Source: Caldilineaceae bacterium (GTDB taxonomy: Bacteria; Chloroflexota; Anaerolineae; Caldilineales; Caldilineaceae). From it: DNA of 64,000 bases. The notes beneath the pieces are model-generated. The model saw nothing but the letters and a program-made list of their open reading frames with translations. It had not been told where the DNA came from and ran no database searches. The first letter of the stretch is position 1, and each line of letters opens with the position of its first letter. Shown one piece after another: positions 18,926-27,578 of this stretch. The stretch lies in contig JALHQH010000015.1 in assembly GCA_022842065.1 (NCBI GenBank), positions 62,001 through 126,000 of the forward strand, in the 5' to 3' direction. A program made the translations under genes and the position numbers.

Positions 18926-20398
18926 GTGAAAAGACACAGAGATGGTCGGACCCCTTCCGTCGTCTCTGTGTTTTCTCGCGTTAATCCAGCTTGCGATGCT
19001 GAGCTTGTTCGCCTAGCCGAATCTGACTACAGCTACGACAGCACCTACATTCACGCCGTCGACCAAGTTAACGGCGTGGACCGCTACGACTATGATGCCA
19101 ATGGCAACATGACCGTCCGCAACAAGGGGCTGAGCAGCCAACAGACCCTGACCTGGGACCACGAAAATCGGCTTGAGACGATCACCGGTGGCGGCTTGCC
19201 GACTGAAAGTTATCTCTACGATGTTGATGGGGCGCGCATCAAGAAAACCAGCAACGGCGTCAGCACCTACTATATCAGCCCGCTCTTTGAAGTGACCGGC
19301 AGCGTCGAGACGCGCTACTACTACTTTAACGGCCAACGGGTCGCCATGCACAACAGCAGTCCGGCGACGAATGGCGTGGTCACCTATCTACACAGCGACC
19401 ATCTAGCAAGTACCGTCCTCACCACCGACACCAGCACCAACCCCAGCGGTGACCAACGCTACTATGCGTATGGCAAACAGCGCGACCTTAGCCCGGTCGC
19501 GACCGATCACCAGTTTACGGGACAGAAGTTGGATGGGACGGGGTTGCAATACTACAATGCGCGATACTACGACCCAACGCTGGGGACCTTTATCTCGCCG
19601 GATACGATTGTGCCGGATCCGGGGACGTTGATCGACTACAACAGGTACGCTTATGCAAGAGCGAATCCCCTCCGTTTGGTGGACCCATCGGGGCATGCAC
19701 CCTGTCAAGCTTCAGGTGGTGTTTCTTTTTGCGACAATGTTGGGAGCAGGGGTGGTCCTAGCTGGTGGACCAGCGATGAGGTCCGCCGGGTCGAGGTTGA
19801 AAATTATGGTATCTTCGACAAGGAGCATATCAAACGTGGTTACCGATCTGCTGAATTCTTTATGGTACAAACGCAAGCAGCTGTAGCTCGTGGTGGCGGT
19901 GAGCATAGTCGCCCTGGTCGTTCTGGAGATAGTTATGCAGTGTTGTATGCAGTGTCAGGTGACATCGAATCTGACCAGCTAGATAGTATTGTACTAGGAA
20001 TCTATACTGACTTTGAGGTGGGGTATGAAGCCCACCAAGCCCAAAATCCTTTCAACTGGTCCGCCTACTCACCTGAAGATCTGCCTTCTGATTTCTTAGG
20101 TGCCTGGGCCTATTTGAATGGGGTTAAACAATACCAGGTACCTGACTTACTGGAACGAATGGGCGAAGTCACGCCGGGCGGAAACAGTTCGATTGTGTTT
20201 AGTGTTGTCGGAACACCAGATGGTGGCTTTGGCGTATCAGGTCTTCCTAGAAACTATGCATTTCTGCCGATGGCCCCGTCTTTTGAAGATTATGGCTATG
20301 GCATGTCTCAGATTACATGGCAGAACGTCGCTTGGCCGAATTGGATGACCTATTCGATTGCCGAAAGTGGTCCTAATACTTGGCAGCGGGCTGAGTAG
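18926..20398 (+). CDS. RHS core fragment with a second, different C-terminal tip (cassette 2)
   Basis: 490 residues in this frame. From about residue 37 it is near-identical to cassette 1 at the nucleotide level (16773-17433 versus 19036-19696), through the RHS core to DPSGHA at about 253. The first ~35 residues are not RHS and include a copy of the dispersed TGAGCTTGTTCG motif, so the true 5' end has been lost; the gene is best seen as a silent or displaced cassette. The tip (about 257-490) is unrelated to tip 1 and carries GDSYAVLYAVSGDI and SPEDLPSDFLGAW; function unknown. A small membrane protein gene follows after a MITE-like element. Confidence 0.65.
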   Translation: MKRHRDGRTPSVVSVFSRVNPACDAELVRLAESDYSYDSTYIHAVDQVNGVDRYDYDANGNMTVRNKGLSSQQTLTWDHENRLETITGGGLPTESYLYDVDGARIKKTSNGVSTYYISPLFEVTGSVETRYYYFNGQRVAMHNSSPATNGVVTYLHSDHLASTVLTTDTSTNPSGDQRYYAYGKQRDLSPVATDHQFTGQKLDGTGLQYYNARYYDPTLGTFISPDTIVPDPGTLIDYNRYAYARANPLRLVDPSGHAPCQASGGVSFCDNVGSRGGPSWWTSDEVRRVEVENYGIFDKEHIKRGYRSAEFFMVQTQAAVARGGGEHSRPGRSGDSYAVLYAVSGDIESDQLDSIVLGIYTDFEVGYEAHQAQNPFNWSAYSPEDLPSDFLGAWAYLNGVKQYQVPDLLERMGEVTPGGNSSIVFSVVGTPDGGFGVSGLPRNYAFLPMAPSFEDYGYGMSQITWQNVAWPNWMTYSIAESGPNTWQRAE

Positions 20399-20494
20399 AA
20401 ACTGCCAGGATTAAGCAAACGACAGACAGATATCACAGACATAGGTTGAATTGTCTATGAAATTTGTCTGTCGTTTTTCTGCCTATAAACATTC

Positions 20495-20637
20495 CTATAC
20501 TCAAGTCAGCTTGGGAACCGGAGTTTTTAATCTTCCGGGAAGGGGTCAGGCGTAATCGGGTAAACGAGCTGATTCGTGACCCCTTCCCGGAAGATGGGTT
20601 GACGAAAACTCCGCTTTTCATTCTGACTTGAGTATAG
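20495..20637. mobile_element. MITE-like palindromic element between tip 2 and its downstream gene
   Basis: Perfect 15-bp terminal inverted repeats CTATACTCAAGTCAG / CTGACTTGAGTATAG bound 143 bp. Inside is a second inverted repeat (ATCTTCCGGGAAGGGGTCA with TGACCCCTTCCCGGAAGAT). The same GACCCCTTCC core motif occurs in the palindrome at 53736-53793. No reading frame. It probably separates cassette 2 from its own downstream gene. Confidence 0.75.
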
Positions 20638-20664
20638 TATCAACTAACAAACAGGCGATTCACA

Positions 20665-21105
20665 ATGACAGTAGTTCGCAAAGTGGCTCTAATTACAATT
20701 TGTACAGTAACCTTGCTTGGTGGTATATCAATCTGGGCAGTAAATTCGCCTCTTGTCGAAGATTATTATCTCATATACTATACGCGTGAAAAATCTGAAG
20801 GGGCTTTTGTCTTAGCCTTTACGATCGCACTGCGGCGTAATCATCCAGCTGTCTATCAAATGGCAGTACCCGATCAGCATCCTAGACTCGATCAATGGAT
20901 GAAAACCCACCAACCGCAATTCTGCAAGCGCAAAGCGTATCTTATGCTAGGTGGCGGTGGCACAGTTGAAGGGAATCAGGTCGTCTATGCCTGTACAAAT
21001 GCAAATCCGGATATCTATGATTACGCCCTTACCATTGATAATATCATCATTGAAAACAATCTGATCACAGACTGGGGTCCAATCAAAGAAGAGATCAGCA
21101 AATGA
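20665..21105 (+). CDS. Small membrane-anchored protein, candidate immunity partner of cassette 2
   Basis: 146 residues. A single hydrophobic segment at about 7-27 (ALITICTVTLLGGISIWAV) would anchor it, with the rest outside the cytoplasm. The body includes two cysteines (QFCKRKAY and VYACTNANP) and no motif I recognise. It follows the second RHS tip as the lipoprotein gene follows the first, so an immunity role is plausible but rests on position only. Its AT-richer composition suggests recent acquisition. Confidence 0.6.
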   Translation: MTVVRKVALITICTVTLLGGISIWAVNSPLVEDYYLIYYTREKSEGAFVLAFTIALRRNHPAVYQMAVPDQHPRLDQWMKTHQPQFCKRKAYLMLGGGGTVEGNQVVYACTNANPDIYDYALTIDNIIIENNLITDWGPIKEEISK

Positions 21106-21422
21106 TAATCTCACTTATTACATCAGCCCACTCTTTGAGGTGACCGACAGCGATGTCATCCGTTACTACTACTTCAACGGCCAACGCGTTGCCATGCACA
21201 ACAACAGCCCGGCGACCAACGGCGTCTATACCTACCTGCACACCGACCACCTGGGCAGTACCGTGTTGACCACGGACACCAGCACCAATCCCAGCGGCGA
21301 TCAACGCTACTACGCCGGAGTTTACCCTGAGCTTGCCGAAGGGGCAAACAGCGTGACCTTGTCCCCGTCGCCACGGATCACCAGTTTACGGGACAGAAGT
21401 TGGATGGGACGGGGTTGCAATA
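21106..21422 (+). pseudogene. Third RHS core fragment (cassette 3), disrupted
   Basis: Starts right at the stop of the previous gene with TYYISPLFEVTDSD and continues RYYYFNGQRVAMHNNSPATNG...DHLGSTVLTTDTSTNPSGDQRYYA, matching cassettes 1 and 2. At 21325-21343 the motif CCCTGAGCTTGCCGAAGGG replaces the normal TATGGC and shifts the frame; homology resumes as DNA to about 21420 and then stops. A clear decayed cassette with no tip. Confidence 0.8.
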
Positions 21423-21550
21423 CCTCACCAGTAGCTACAGCTGGTAACCTTGCTGCACCAACGACCGTAGCGTAACACACTGCTCTCACCAGATAGGGTG
21501 GCACCTAACTAACAATCTGTGTGATGGTTGGCACTTGTTCTTTACTAAGC

Positions 21551-21590
21551 AAAGGGGTTGCGGCAACGCGCCGCAACCCCTTTTGGTGTA
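21551..21590 (+). terminator. Hairpin with T-run after RHS fragment 3
   Basis: AAAGGGGTTGCGG (21551-21563) pairs with CCGCAACCCCTTT (21571-21583), followed by a short T/G-rich stretch. A bidirectional terminator is possible, since A-rich sequence precedes it. Confidence 0.6.
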
Positions 21591-21616
21591 GTGTTTTTTA
21601 TCTGTCACGCCGTCTC

Positions 21617-21770
21617 CTACGGCAACGCGGCCTCAAACTCGTCCCACGTTGCTGCGTCGAGCGCTGGGTTGACGAGGGTGTTGCGTTGGGCGAGGGTGCA
21701 GGTGCGCAGCCGCTGCTCGACATCACTGGGCAGCTCGCCCAAGCGGTGACTTGAACGAGAAGCGATTGTG
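21617..21770 (-). pseudogene. Remnant of a DUF4351/Rpn-type transposase-nuclease protein
   Basis: Read on the minus strand this gives HRLGELPSDVEQRLRTCTL...NPALDAATWDEFEAALP and a stop at 21617. The spacing LG-LP-x-x-VE-x-RL ... LDAAT-x-DEFE matches the C-terminal DUF4351 segment common in Rpn/PD-(D/E)XK transposase-like proteins. The rest of the gene is missing. It lies at the right border of the RHS island, consistent with past mobile-element activity. Confidence 0.4.
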
Positions 21771-21865
21771 TTCATTGCGCTGGCCAAAGACCGCCCAGTA
21801 GATGAGTGGTAGCGTCGGTTCGACCACCGTTTCCCGCCTACGCTGATGATGTCAATGCGTTGGCT

Positions 21866-22870
21866 CTACCCAATCTGTGCCACTGCAACCCGCGCTGCCT
21901 GTTTGATCGCCTGATCGACTGCCTCTAAGATCGCCACATCCTGAATCGCCCGCGCCGGGGTGTAGTAGGGGGCTTGGCCGCTTTGGTAGGCCTCGATAAT
22001 CGCTTGCCACATACTCTCATAGACGACTTCTGGCGGCACAGGAATGACTTCCTGCCCCTCTTTGCGTTCGATGACAATGCGCTCGGCCTCGACGCTGATC
22101 ACCCCGGTGGTGCCGTGAATGTAGAAGTAATTCTTGAGCGCCGGCAGATAGGAGGAGTGGCTCAACGTGCCGGTTAACCCATTCGTGTAGTTGAAAAGCA
22201 TGGCGACCTGATCGTACTCACCATATTCTTCCCGCAACTTGCGTCCCGTAGCGGCGACGCTGTTGGGCGGGCCGAAGATGCGCGAGAGGCTGGCGATGAT
22301 GTGAATGCCGCCGTCAAAGAGGGTGCCCAAGGGAAAGTTGGCCTCTTTGCGCCAGGGGGTGTTCTCGTAGCGCATCGCGCCTTGGCCAATGTCCGCTTCG
22401 AGATGTTGCACCCGTTCCCAGAGAATCGGCTCGCCGATTACACCTTGCGCCAGGAGGGCGGCCAGTTGGGCGTCGGCATGGCGATAGGCCAACTGCTCGG
22501 TAATCAACAGTTGCCGCCCCAAGCGTTCTGCTGTCGCCATTAACTCCTTGCCTTCGGCTACCGAACGGGCTATTGGCTTCTCCATGATCACATCTTTGCC
22601 TGCCGCCAGCGCGGCGCGCGCCACCGGCGCATTGTAGGCAATCGGTGTCAACACCTGCACCACCTTGACTTCGGGCAGGGCAAGCAGTTCGTGGTAATCG
22701 GCGACGATCGTGGCTTGGGGAAATTCGGCTCGGGTGGCATTTCGCCGTTCCTCACTCAAATCACAAAAGGAGACTGGGTTAAAAAGACTTTCTTTGCTCG
22801 TCATGATCGGCTTGTGGACGCGCTGCCAGATCAACCCCAACCCAATCACCCCTAAATTTACAGCGGACAT
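21866..22870 (-). CDS. Gfo/Idh/MocA family oxidoreductase
   Basis: 334 residues from the ATG at 22870, preceded by AAGGAAAA; a longer frame to 23017 translates an intergenic repeat. Rossmann motif GVIGLGLIW is near residue 8-16 and the EKPIARS motif holds the family catalytic Lys. The C-terminal domain has the usual GTLFDGGIHIIASL pattern. It oxidises or reduces an unknown sugar or polyol with NAD(P). An amidohydrolase lies upstream on the same strand across a repeat-filled gap; they may form one transcription unit. Confidence 0.9.
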   Translation of the reverse strand: MSAVNLGVIGLGLIWQRVHKPIMTSKESLFNPVSFCDLSEERRNATRAEFPQATIVADYHELLALPEVKVVQVLTPIAYNAPVARAALAAGKDVIMEKPIARSVAEGKELMATAERLGRQLLITEQLAYRHADAQLAALLAQGVIGEPILWERVQHLEADIGQGAMRYENTPWRKEANFPLGTLFDGGIHIIASLSRIFGPPNSVAATGRKLREEYGEYDQVAMLFNYTNGLTGTLSHSSYLPALKNYFYIHGTTGVISVEAERIVIERKEGQEVIPVPPEVVYESMWQAIIEAYQSGQAPYYTPARAIQDVAILEAVDQAIKQAARVAVAQIG

Positions 22871-22948
22871 ACGCTTTTCCTTCTTTTTCAATAATCGATT
22901 GATCGCTTTCCCCGGTGTAGGCCCGATATCTGTGTCACCGATAAGGAT

Positions 22949-23041
22949 GGAAATAGAACGCAGATTTTTTGGATTAGGCAGATTTACGCTGATTTTATCC
23001 GCCCAGATCCGCCGCATCAGCCAACTCAGCGTTCTATTTCC
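22949..23041. mobile_element. Small inverted-repeat element with GGAAATAGAACGC ends
   Basis: 13-bp perfect terminal inverted repeats (22949-22961 and 23029-23041) bound 93 bp. Interior text GGATTAGGCAGATTTACGCT... recurs in the repeat at 32512-32597, so both are copies of one family. Confidence 0.65.
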
Positions 23042-23086
23042 ACAGCAGTACGACGGGAAAATCGTAAGTTTGTGGTACTTACCAAG

Positions 23087-23179
23087 CTACCCCTCCCTAA
23101 CCCCCCCTGCTAAGGGAGGGGATCTAGCTGGGAGACTCAGGTTCCCTCCCTTAGCAGGGGAGGGTTAGGGAGGGGTTAG
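23087..23179. repeat. CCCTCCCTAACC inverted repeat
   Basis: About 35-bp near-perfect arms (23087-23121 and 23144-23179) of GGGTTAGGGAGGGG type. A relative is present at 6591-6630. Together with the preceding element it fills the 329-base gap between the MocA oxidoreductase and amidohydrolase genes. Confidence 0.65.
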
Positions 23180-23199
23180 TCATTATAGTTTGTGATCAC

Positions 23200-24069
23200 T
23201 TAAGCCCGATCTGGCACTAGCCGCAAGGCGTTCTCCGCATAGATCTTGCTCAGTACGGTTTCCGGCAATGCCAGCGAGTTGAGAAACTCTTGCAGTCGAT
23301 TGTCAAAACAGTCGCGGCCATAGAGCAGCCGATCCTGAAATTCGATCAGAAACTCTTTGGCAAAGCCTGGATCGCGGCTGAGTGCGGTCAGTGCCGAGCC
23401 GGCGGAGAGATCGGCCATCAGGTTGGGGTAGGTGCGCAACATCTGTGGCACTTTGCCCCCCGGTGTCACTGCGCCCTTGGGATAAGGCACTTTGTTGTAC
23501 TGATCGTCGCCGGCGATATGCGCCCAGAAGCCGGGGGCATGGCCGATAAAGGTTGCCCCTGGACAAGCACGCACGGCGCGCTCAAAGGGCTCAATGCCAC
23601 CGCCATACCACCAGTTGGGCCGCGGATATTTGCGCCCGGTCTCAAACTCGTAGTCAATATGCACGGTGATTGGCAGCCCCTTTTCGCCACAAAAACGGAA
23701 GAGGCGCAGGGCGTCCAGATCGTCATACATCAACCGCAGCTTTAACTCGCCATAGACCTGCACGCCATGCACCGCCATCGCCGCTTCCAGTTGATCAATC
23801 GCATCCGGCCGCCGCGGGTCTGGCCCATAACAGAGCACAAACTTGTCCGGCGCCTGCTCCTTGTAGGCAAGGCAGCGGGTAAAGGGAATCGGGTAGCCAT
23901 TGGCGGCCACCAGCGAAACGGTGTTGTAGGCTGGATCATACTCGGTGACTGGCGCTTCCCAGGAGAGGAGCCAGGTTTTTTCAATGTTGTACTGTGCCAT
24001 ATTCGCCAGAAATTTGGTGAGATCATGGCGGTGCCAGTCGGGGTGGTTATGGGCATCGATAATGCGCAT
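23200..24069 (-). CDS. Amidohydrolase family protein (metal-dependent TIM barrel)
   Basis: 289 residues, with AGAGGAA before the ATG. The opening MRIIDAHNHPDWH supplies the paired His of amidohydrolase-2-type metal sites; later positions are PITVHIDYEF, FIGHAPGFWAH and the conserved late Asp in LLYGRDCFDN. Members include uronate-cleaving decarboxylases and lactonases. It probably hydrolyses or decarboxylates a small metabolite. The neighbour MocA dehydrogenase suggests a sugar-related substrate, but this is not shown by the sequence. Confidence 0.85.
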   Translation of the reverse strand: MRIIDAHNHPDWHRHDLTKFLANMAQYNIEKTWLLSWEAPVTEYDPAYNTVSLVAANGYPIPFTRCLAYKEQAPDKFVLCYGPDPRRPDAIDQLEAAMAVHGVQVYGELKLRLMYDDLDALRLFRFCGEKGLPITVHIDYEFETGRKYPRPNWWYGGGIEPFERAVRACPGATFIGHAPGFWAHIAGDDQYNKVPYPKGAVTPGGKVPQMLRTYPNLMADLSAGSALTALSRDPGFAKEFLIEFQDRLLYGRDCFDNRLQEFLNSLALPETVLSKIYAENALRLVPDRA

Positions 24070-24215
24070 GGGACGTTGTTCCTCTTGGTTGGCCGGAAGG
24101 TTGGGCTTGGTTTGAAGACGCCATGCTGATTATATCAAATTGCGCCTGAATTGAAACGTTGCGTTTAGGCAGCTAATTTGACCACAGACGGCGGCCTGGG
24201 GTACGCTGCCCAACC

Positions 24216-26435
24216 ATGAAGAACGTACAATTTTTGACCGCAATCATCAAGCATCCCATCCGCCCGCGCCCGTGGCCCTACGCGGGTCTGCTGCTGACGT
24301 TGACGCTCTATCTCACCGTGGCCACCGTCTATCTGCTGGTGACGCCGCCGCTGGCCGGCTTTGACGCCATCGCGCACATGAACCACATCAACTATTTGCG
24401 CAAGTTCCAGCAGGTGCCGCCCATCGACCACGCCACCGCCGAATTTTCGTATGAGCTGCTCACCCAGCCGCCGCTCTACTATACCCTGGCCGCGCTAGCC
24501 AGCGTGGGCACTCCCTATGCCGATGCTGATGCGCAGACCCGCGTCCAAGCGAATCTCTATTTTCCTGGGCTGAGTAAACAGCAGAGCATTGCCCTGCCCA
24601 CGACCCCCGCCGCCGTGCAGCGCGCCTGGCTGATTGCGCGCCTGGTTTCACTGTTGGGCGGTGTGATAACTGTGGCGACGGCGTGGCTGTGGGTGCGCTT
24701 GGTCGCACCGGGGCAAAGTGGGTTGGCCACGGCCGTGGCGACGCTGGTGGGATTAAATCCGCTCTTCCTCTTTATTTCCACTTCGGTGACCAATGATGCC
24801 TGGGCCGCCGCGGGGATGGTGGCGGTCGTCTGGTTGACCACCGCGCTTGCCCAACGCCCACAGGCGACGACCAGGCAGTGGTTTCTGCTCGGCTGTGTGG
24901 CTGGGGTGGCCGCGTTGACCAAATATAGTGTGTTGCTGGTTGCCCTGCCCGCGCTGGTTATCCTGATTCAACAGCGGCGGTTAAATACCTGGCGCGGTGC
25001 CTCAGCGGTTGTGTTGCCGATCCTGGGCGGCGTTGCCCTGACCGCGGGTTACTGGTATGGCCGCAACCTGTTGGTTTATCACGAGTTGATCCCGCTCAAC
25101 GCGATGTCGGTGATCATTACCACCTTGCAACGCCCGGTGCTCATGGATTGGGCGGAGGTGTGGACGCTGCTCCCCTTTCTCTTCTACAGCTATTGGGGAC
25201 TCTTTGTCGCGATCTTTGCGCCCGCGCCCTTTTTCCGCTTTGTGCAAATTATCACCCTTATTGGGGTGACGGGGCTAGTGATCAGCGCGTTCCGCCCCTT
25301 TACCCGTGAGTTGCGCGCTGGGTTGTTGCTGGCGCTGTTCTGGTTTGGGGCCACGTTGGTGAGCATGATCAACTATATGCGCCTGATCTCCTTTGGCGAA
25401 CAGGCGCGTTTTTTGCTCCCCGCCGCGCCGGCCATAGGGCTGTTGCTGCTGGTGGGCTGGCGCGGCTGGTTGCCCCAACGCGGTTGGCCTTGGCTGGCGC
25501 GGCTGGCCCCTCTTTGTTTCCTTGCGATTGCCCTTTGGCCGCTGCCAACGCTGCGCGCGCACTTTGCCACCCCACCGGTTGTCGCCGCAGACTTTACGCC
25601 AGCGCGACCGGTTAATGCCACCTTTGCCGGCGGGATGACCCTTGTTGGTTATGACCTGGCGCAAGGGGCTGCCCTGGTACCCGATGAACAGTTGCCGCTT
25701 AATCTCTATTTCACCACGGCCGCGCCCATCGCCGCCGATTACACCTTTTTTCTCCAACTGGTCGATGCGCAGGATCGCATCCTCTATCAATATGATGGTG
25801 CCCCTTACGCTGGTCGCTACCCGACCCGTGCCTGGCAGCCCAACCAACGCTTTGTTGATGACTATGAGTTAACGGTTACGCCGCCCCCGACCGCAGCGAC
25901 GTTGGCCACGCTGATCCTTGGTTTTTATCCCTTTGGCTTGCCCAACCAGCGGCTCGCGCTCTTTGATGGCGCTGGCGCGCCGATTGGGGATCGGTTGATC
26001 TTGGGCCAAGTCCGCCTGTTGCCCCAGCTGCCACCCATCGCCACATCCACCAATGCCATAGCCCGTTGGCAAGCTGGGATCGTACTGCTTGACGCCCAGG
26101 TCACCACGGAAGGTGGACAAGCTGCTGCGGTTGATGTGCACTTACGCTGGCAAACCACAACGCTGCTCAACCGCGATTACACTGTCTTTGTCCAATTGCT
26201 CAATGGGGCTGGTGAGCTTGTCGGGCAGTACGACGGCCAGCCGCGTAACGGTCTTGCGCCCACCGCCACCTGGCTCGCGGGTGAAACCATTGACGACCAC
26301 TACCGTGTCCCCTTCACCGCCCCCTGGCAGCAGATCATCGTCGGCCTCTATGATCCGCAAAGTGGCGTCCGCTTGCCGCTAGTGGCAGGTAGTGACGGGG
26401 CTGACTTTGTGGTCATCGCGCCACCAGCCCGCTAA
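24216..26435 (+). CDS. Large membrane glycosyltransferase (GT-C / GT39-like) with C-terminal beta domains
   Basis: 739 residues. An N-terminal helix is followed by the extracytoplasmic loop LLVTPPLAGFDAIAHMNHINYL with an acidic residue typical of GT-C enzymes that use polyprenyl-phosphate sugars. About ten hydrophobic helices run to residue ~450. The rest is extracytoplasmic with two similar beta-rich modules: VGYDLAQGAALVPDEQLPLNLYF...FLQLVDAQDRILYQYDG... and a second with LLDAQVTTEGGQAAAVDVHLRW...FVQLLNGAGELVGQYDG. The architecture is common in Chloroflexota. Acceptor and sugar unknown. Confidence 0.75.
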   Translation: MKNVQFLTAIIKHPIRPRPWPYAGLLLTLTLYLTVATVYLLVTPPLAGFDAIAHMNHINYLRKFQQVPPIDHATAEFSYELLTQPPLYYTLAALASVGTPYADADAQTRVQANLYFPGLSKQQSIALPTTPAAVQRAWLIARLVSLLGGVITVATAWLWVRLVAPGQSGLATAVATLVGLNPLFLFISTSVTNDAWAAAGMVAVVWLTTALAQRPQATTRQWFLLGCVAGVAALTKYSVLLVALPALVILIQQRRLNTWRGASAVVLPILGGVALTAGYWYGRNLLVYHELIPLNAMSVIITTLQRPVLMDWAEVWTLLPFLFYSYWGLFVAIFAPAPFFRFVQIITLIGVTGLVISAFRPFTRELRAGLLLALFWFGATLVSMINYMRLISFGEQARFLLPAAPAIGLLLLVGWRGWLPQRGWPWLARLAPLCFLAIALWPLPTLRAHFATPPVVAADFTPARPVNATFAGGMTLVGYDLAQGAALVPDEQLPLNLYFTTAAPIAADYTFFLQLVDAQDRILYQYDGAPYAGRYPTRAWQPNQRFVDDYELTVTPPPTAATLATLILGFYPFGLPNQRLALFDGAGAPIGDRLILGQVRLLPQLPPIATSTNAIARWQAGIVLLDAQVTTEGGQAAAVDVHLRWQTTTLLNRDYTVFVQLLNGAGELVGQYDGQPRNGLAPTATWLAGETIDDHYRVPFTAPWQQIIVGLYDPQSGVRLPLVAGSDGADFVVIAPPAR

Positions 26436-26448
26436 CCTTTCACTCGTC

Positions 26449-26523
26449 TAGGACTTACGTAGTTATCTCTGGCTTCGCGCCCAAAGGGCCCCTGCTCAGC
26501 TGCCGGTAACTGCATAAGTCCTA
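26449..26523. mobile_element. Short element with TAGGACTTACG ends
   Basis: TAGGACTTACGTAGTTA at the left and TAACTGCATAAGTCCTA at the right are imperfect inverted repeats around 75 bp. TAGGACTTACGCA-type ends are widely seen flanking small transposon remnants. No coding capacity. Confidence 0.55.
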
Positions 26524-26655
26524 CCGTTAACAAAACTACCCCGCAGGCGAGGCAAAACCTATCCGGTTGACTAGTCTCTCCCCGCCAGATTATTGCTAAG
26601 CTGAGGGTGAAACGGACGCCCACAGCCGCTTCAGCCTCAATGAATTTAATGGTGA

Positions 26656-26718
26656 TAGGCGTTATCCAGGGCTCTTTGGCTTCGACAAGCTCAGCCGCCG
26701 AGCCCTGGATAACGCCTA
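26656..26718. repeat. 19-bp-arm palindrome with GGCTTCGACAAGCTCAGCC loop
   Basis: Perfect arms 26656-26674 and 26700-26718 enclose a loop with GGCTTCGACAAGCTCAGCC at 26678-26696. The design is the same as at 498-572, with unrelated arms but the same loop. With the element before it, it fills the 402-base gap ahead of the CBS protein gene; no gene seen there. Confidence 0.8.
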
Positions 26719-26837
26719 ATAAGATACTTGATCCAATCGTTGGTCCGCTACATCTGCCCAAGCGGCTGTGACCCGACAACTGGTGTGCCATGGGATGCGC
26801 AACTGCTTTGGACCCTACTCTGGATGGAGGTTTGTTT

Positions 26838-27323
26838 ATGAATGAAGTCTCAGTCGGTGGTGTAGAGCCGGGCGCGACTGCGCCCGATCCGGTTGCCCGG
26901 TGGCGCAGCATGCAGGTCCATGAAATGATGGCGACGCCGGTGGCCTGTGTTGATGAAGCGACCTCAGTGCCCGCAGCCCAGGCGTTAATGAAGGAACGCA
27001 ATATCCGGCGCTTGGTTGTGATCGAGGATGGCAAACTTGCCGGCATTGTGACGTTGGGCGATATTCGGGGCGCATTGCCATCGGAAGTAAGCAATCTGAA
27101 CCGGGCCGAGCTGGATTATCTGATGCAGCAGGTTAAGATCGCGCGTATTGTCCAGCGCGATGTGATCACGGTCAAACCGGAAGCGACGCTGGCTGACGCT
27201 GCCCGCCTGATGGTGCGTTATAAGATCGGCGGTCTACCCGTTGTCAATGACGCACATCAAGTGGTTGGAATCATTACTGAATCCGATATTTTCAATCAAG
27301 TGGTCAAGCTCTTTGATGCCTAA
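26838..27323 (+). CDS. CBS-domain pair protein
   Basis: 161 residues from the ATG at 26838, with TGGAGG (26824-26829) ahead; an upstream ATG at 26790 lacks such a site. Two CBS domains: about 23-82 (VHEMMATPVACVDEATSVPAAQALMKERN...GIVTLGDIRGAL) and about 105-155 (RDVITVKPEATLADAARLMVRYKIGGLPVV...ITESDIF). CBS pairs bind adenine nucleotides and act as energy or redox sensors. No effector domain is attached, so it probably acts in trans. Partner unknown. Confidence 0.92.
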   Translation: MNEVSVGGVEPGATAPDPVARWRSMQVHEMMATPVACVDEATSVPAAQALMKERNIRRLVVIEDGKLAGIVTLGDIRGALPSEVSNLNRAELDYLMQQVKIARIVQRDVITVKPEATLADAARLMVRYKIGGLPVVNDAHQVVGIITESDIFNQVVKLFDA

Positions 27324-27371
27324 CCACCGACTGGTACCTTGTTGTTCGGGCAAAATAATTGAGCACGCTGA

Positions 27372-27432
27372 CAAAGGGGAGGGTGGCGTCGCTTTGCGCA
27401 ATGACTGCGCGGCGCCATCCTCCCCTTTTGTT
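27372..27432 (+). terminator. Rho-independent terminator after the CBS gene
   Basis: CAAAGGGGAGGGTGGCG pairs with CGCCATCCTCCCCTTTTG, ending in a T-run; about 50 bases after the stop codon. Confidence 0.7.
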
Positions 27433-27578
27433 TGTGTGCCTTCGGCTCCCGCTGATTAAGCGCTGAACCTTGTGCCTGAGGGTAAATATTCGCGCCGCGC
27501 GCTGCATGGGGTACAGTTGTGTTGTCGGTGGCAAAAATCAAGTGACGAAGTTCTATATCAATGACCAAGGAGAATCAA

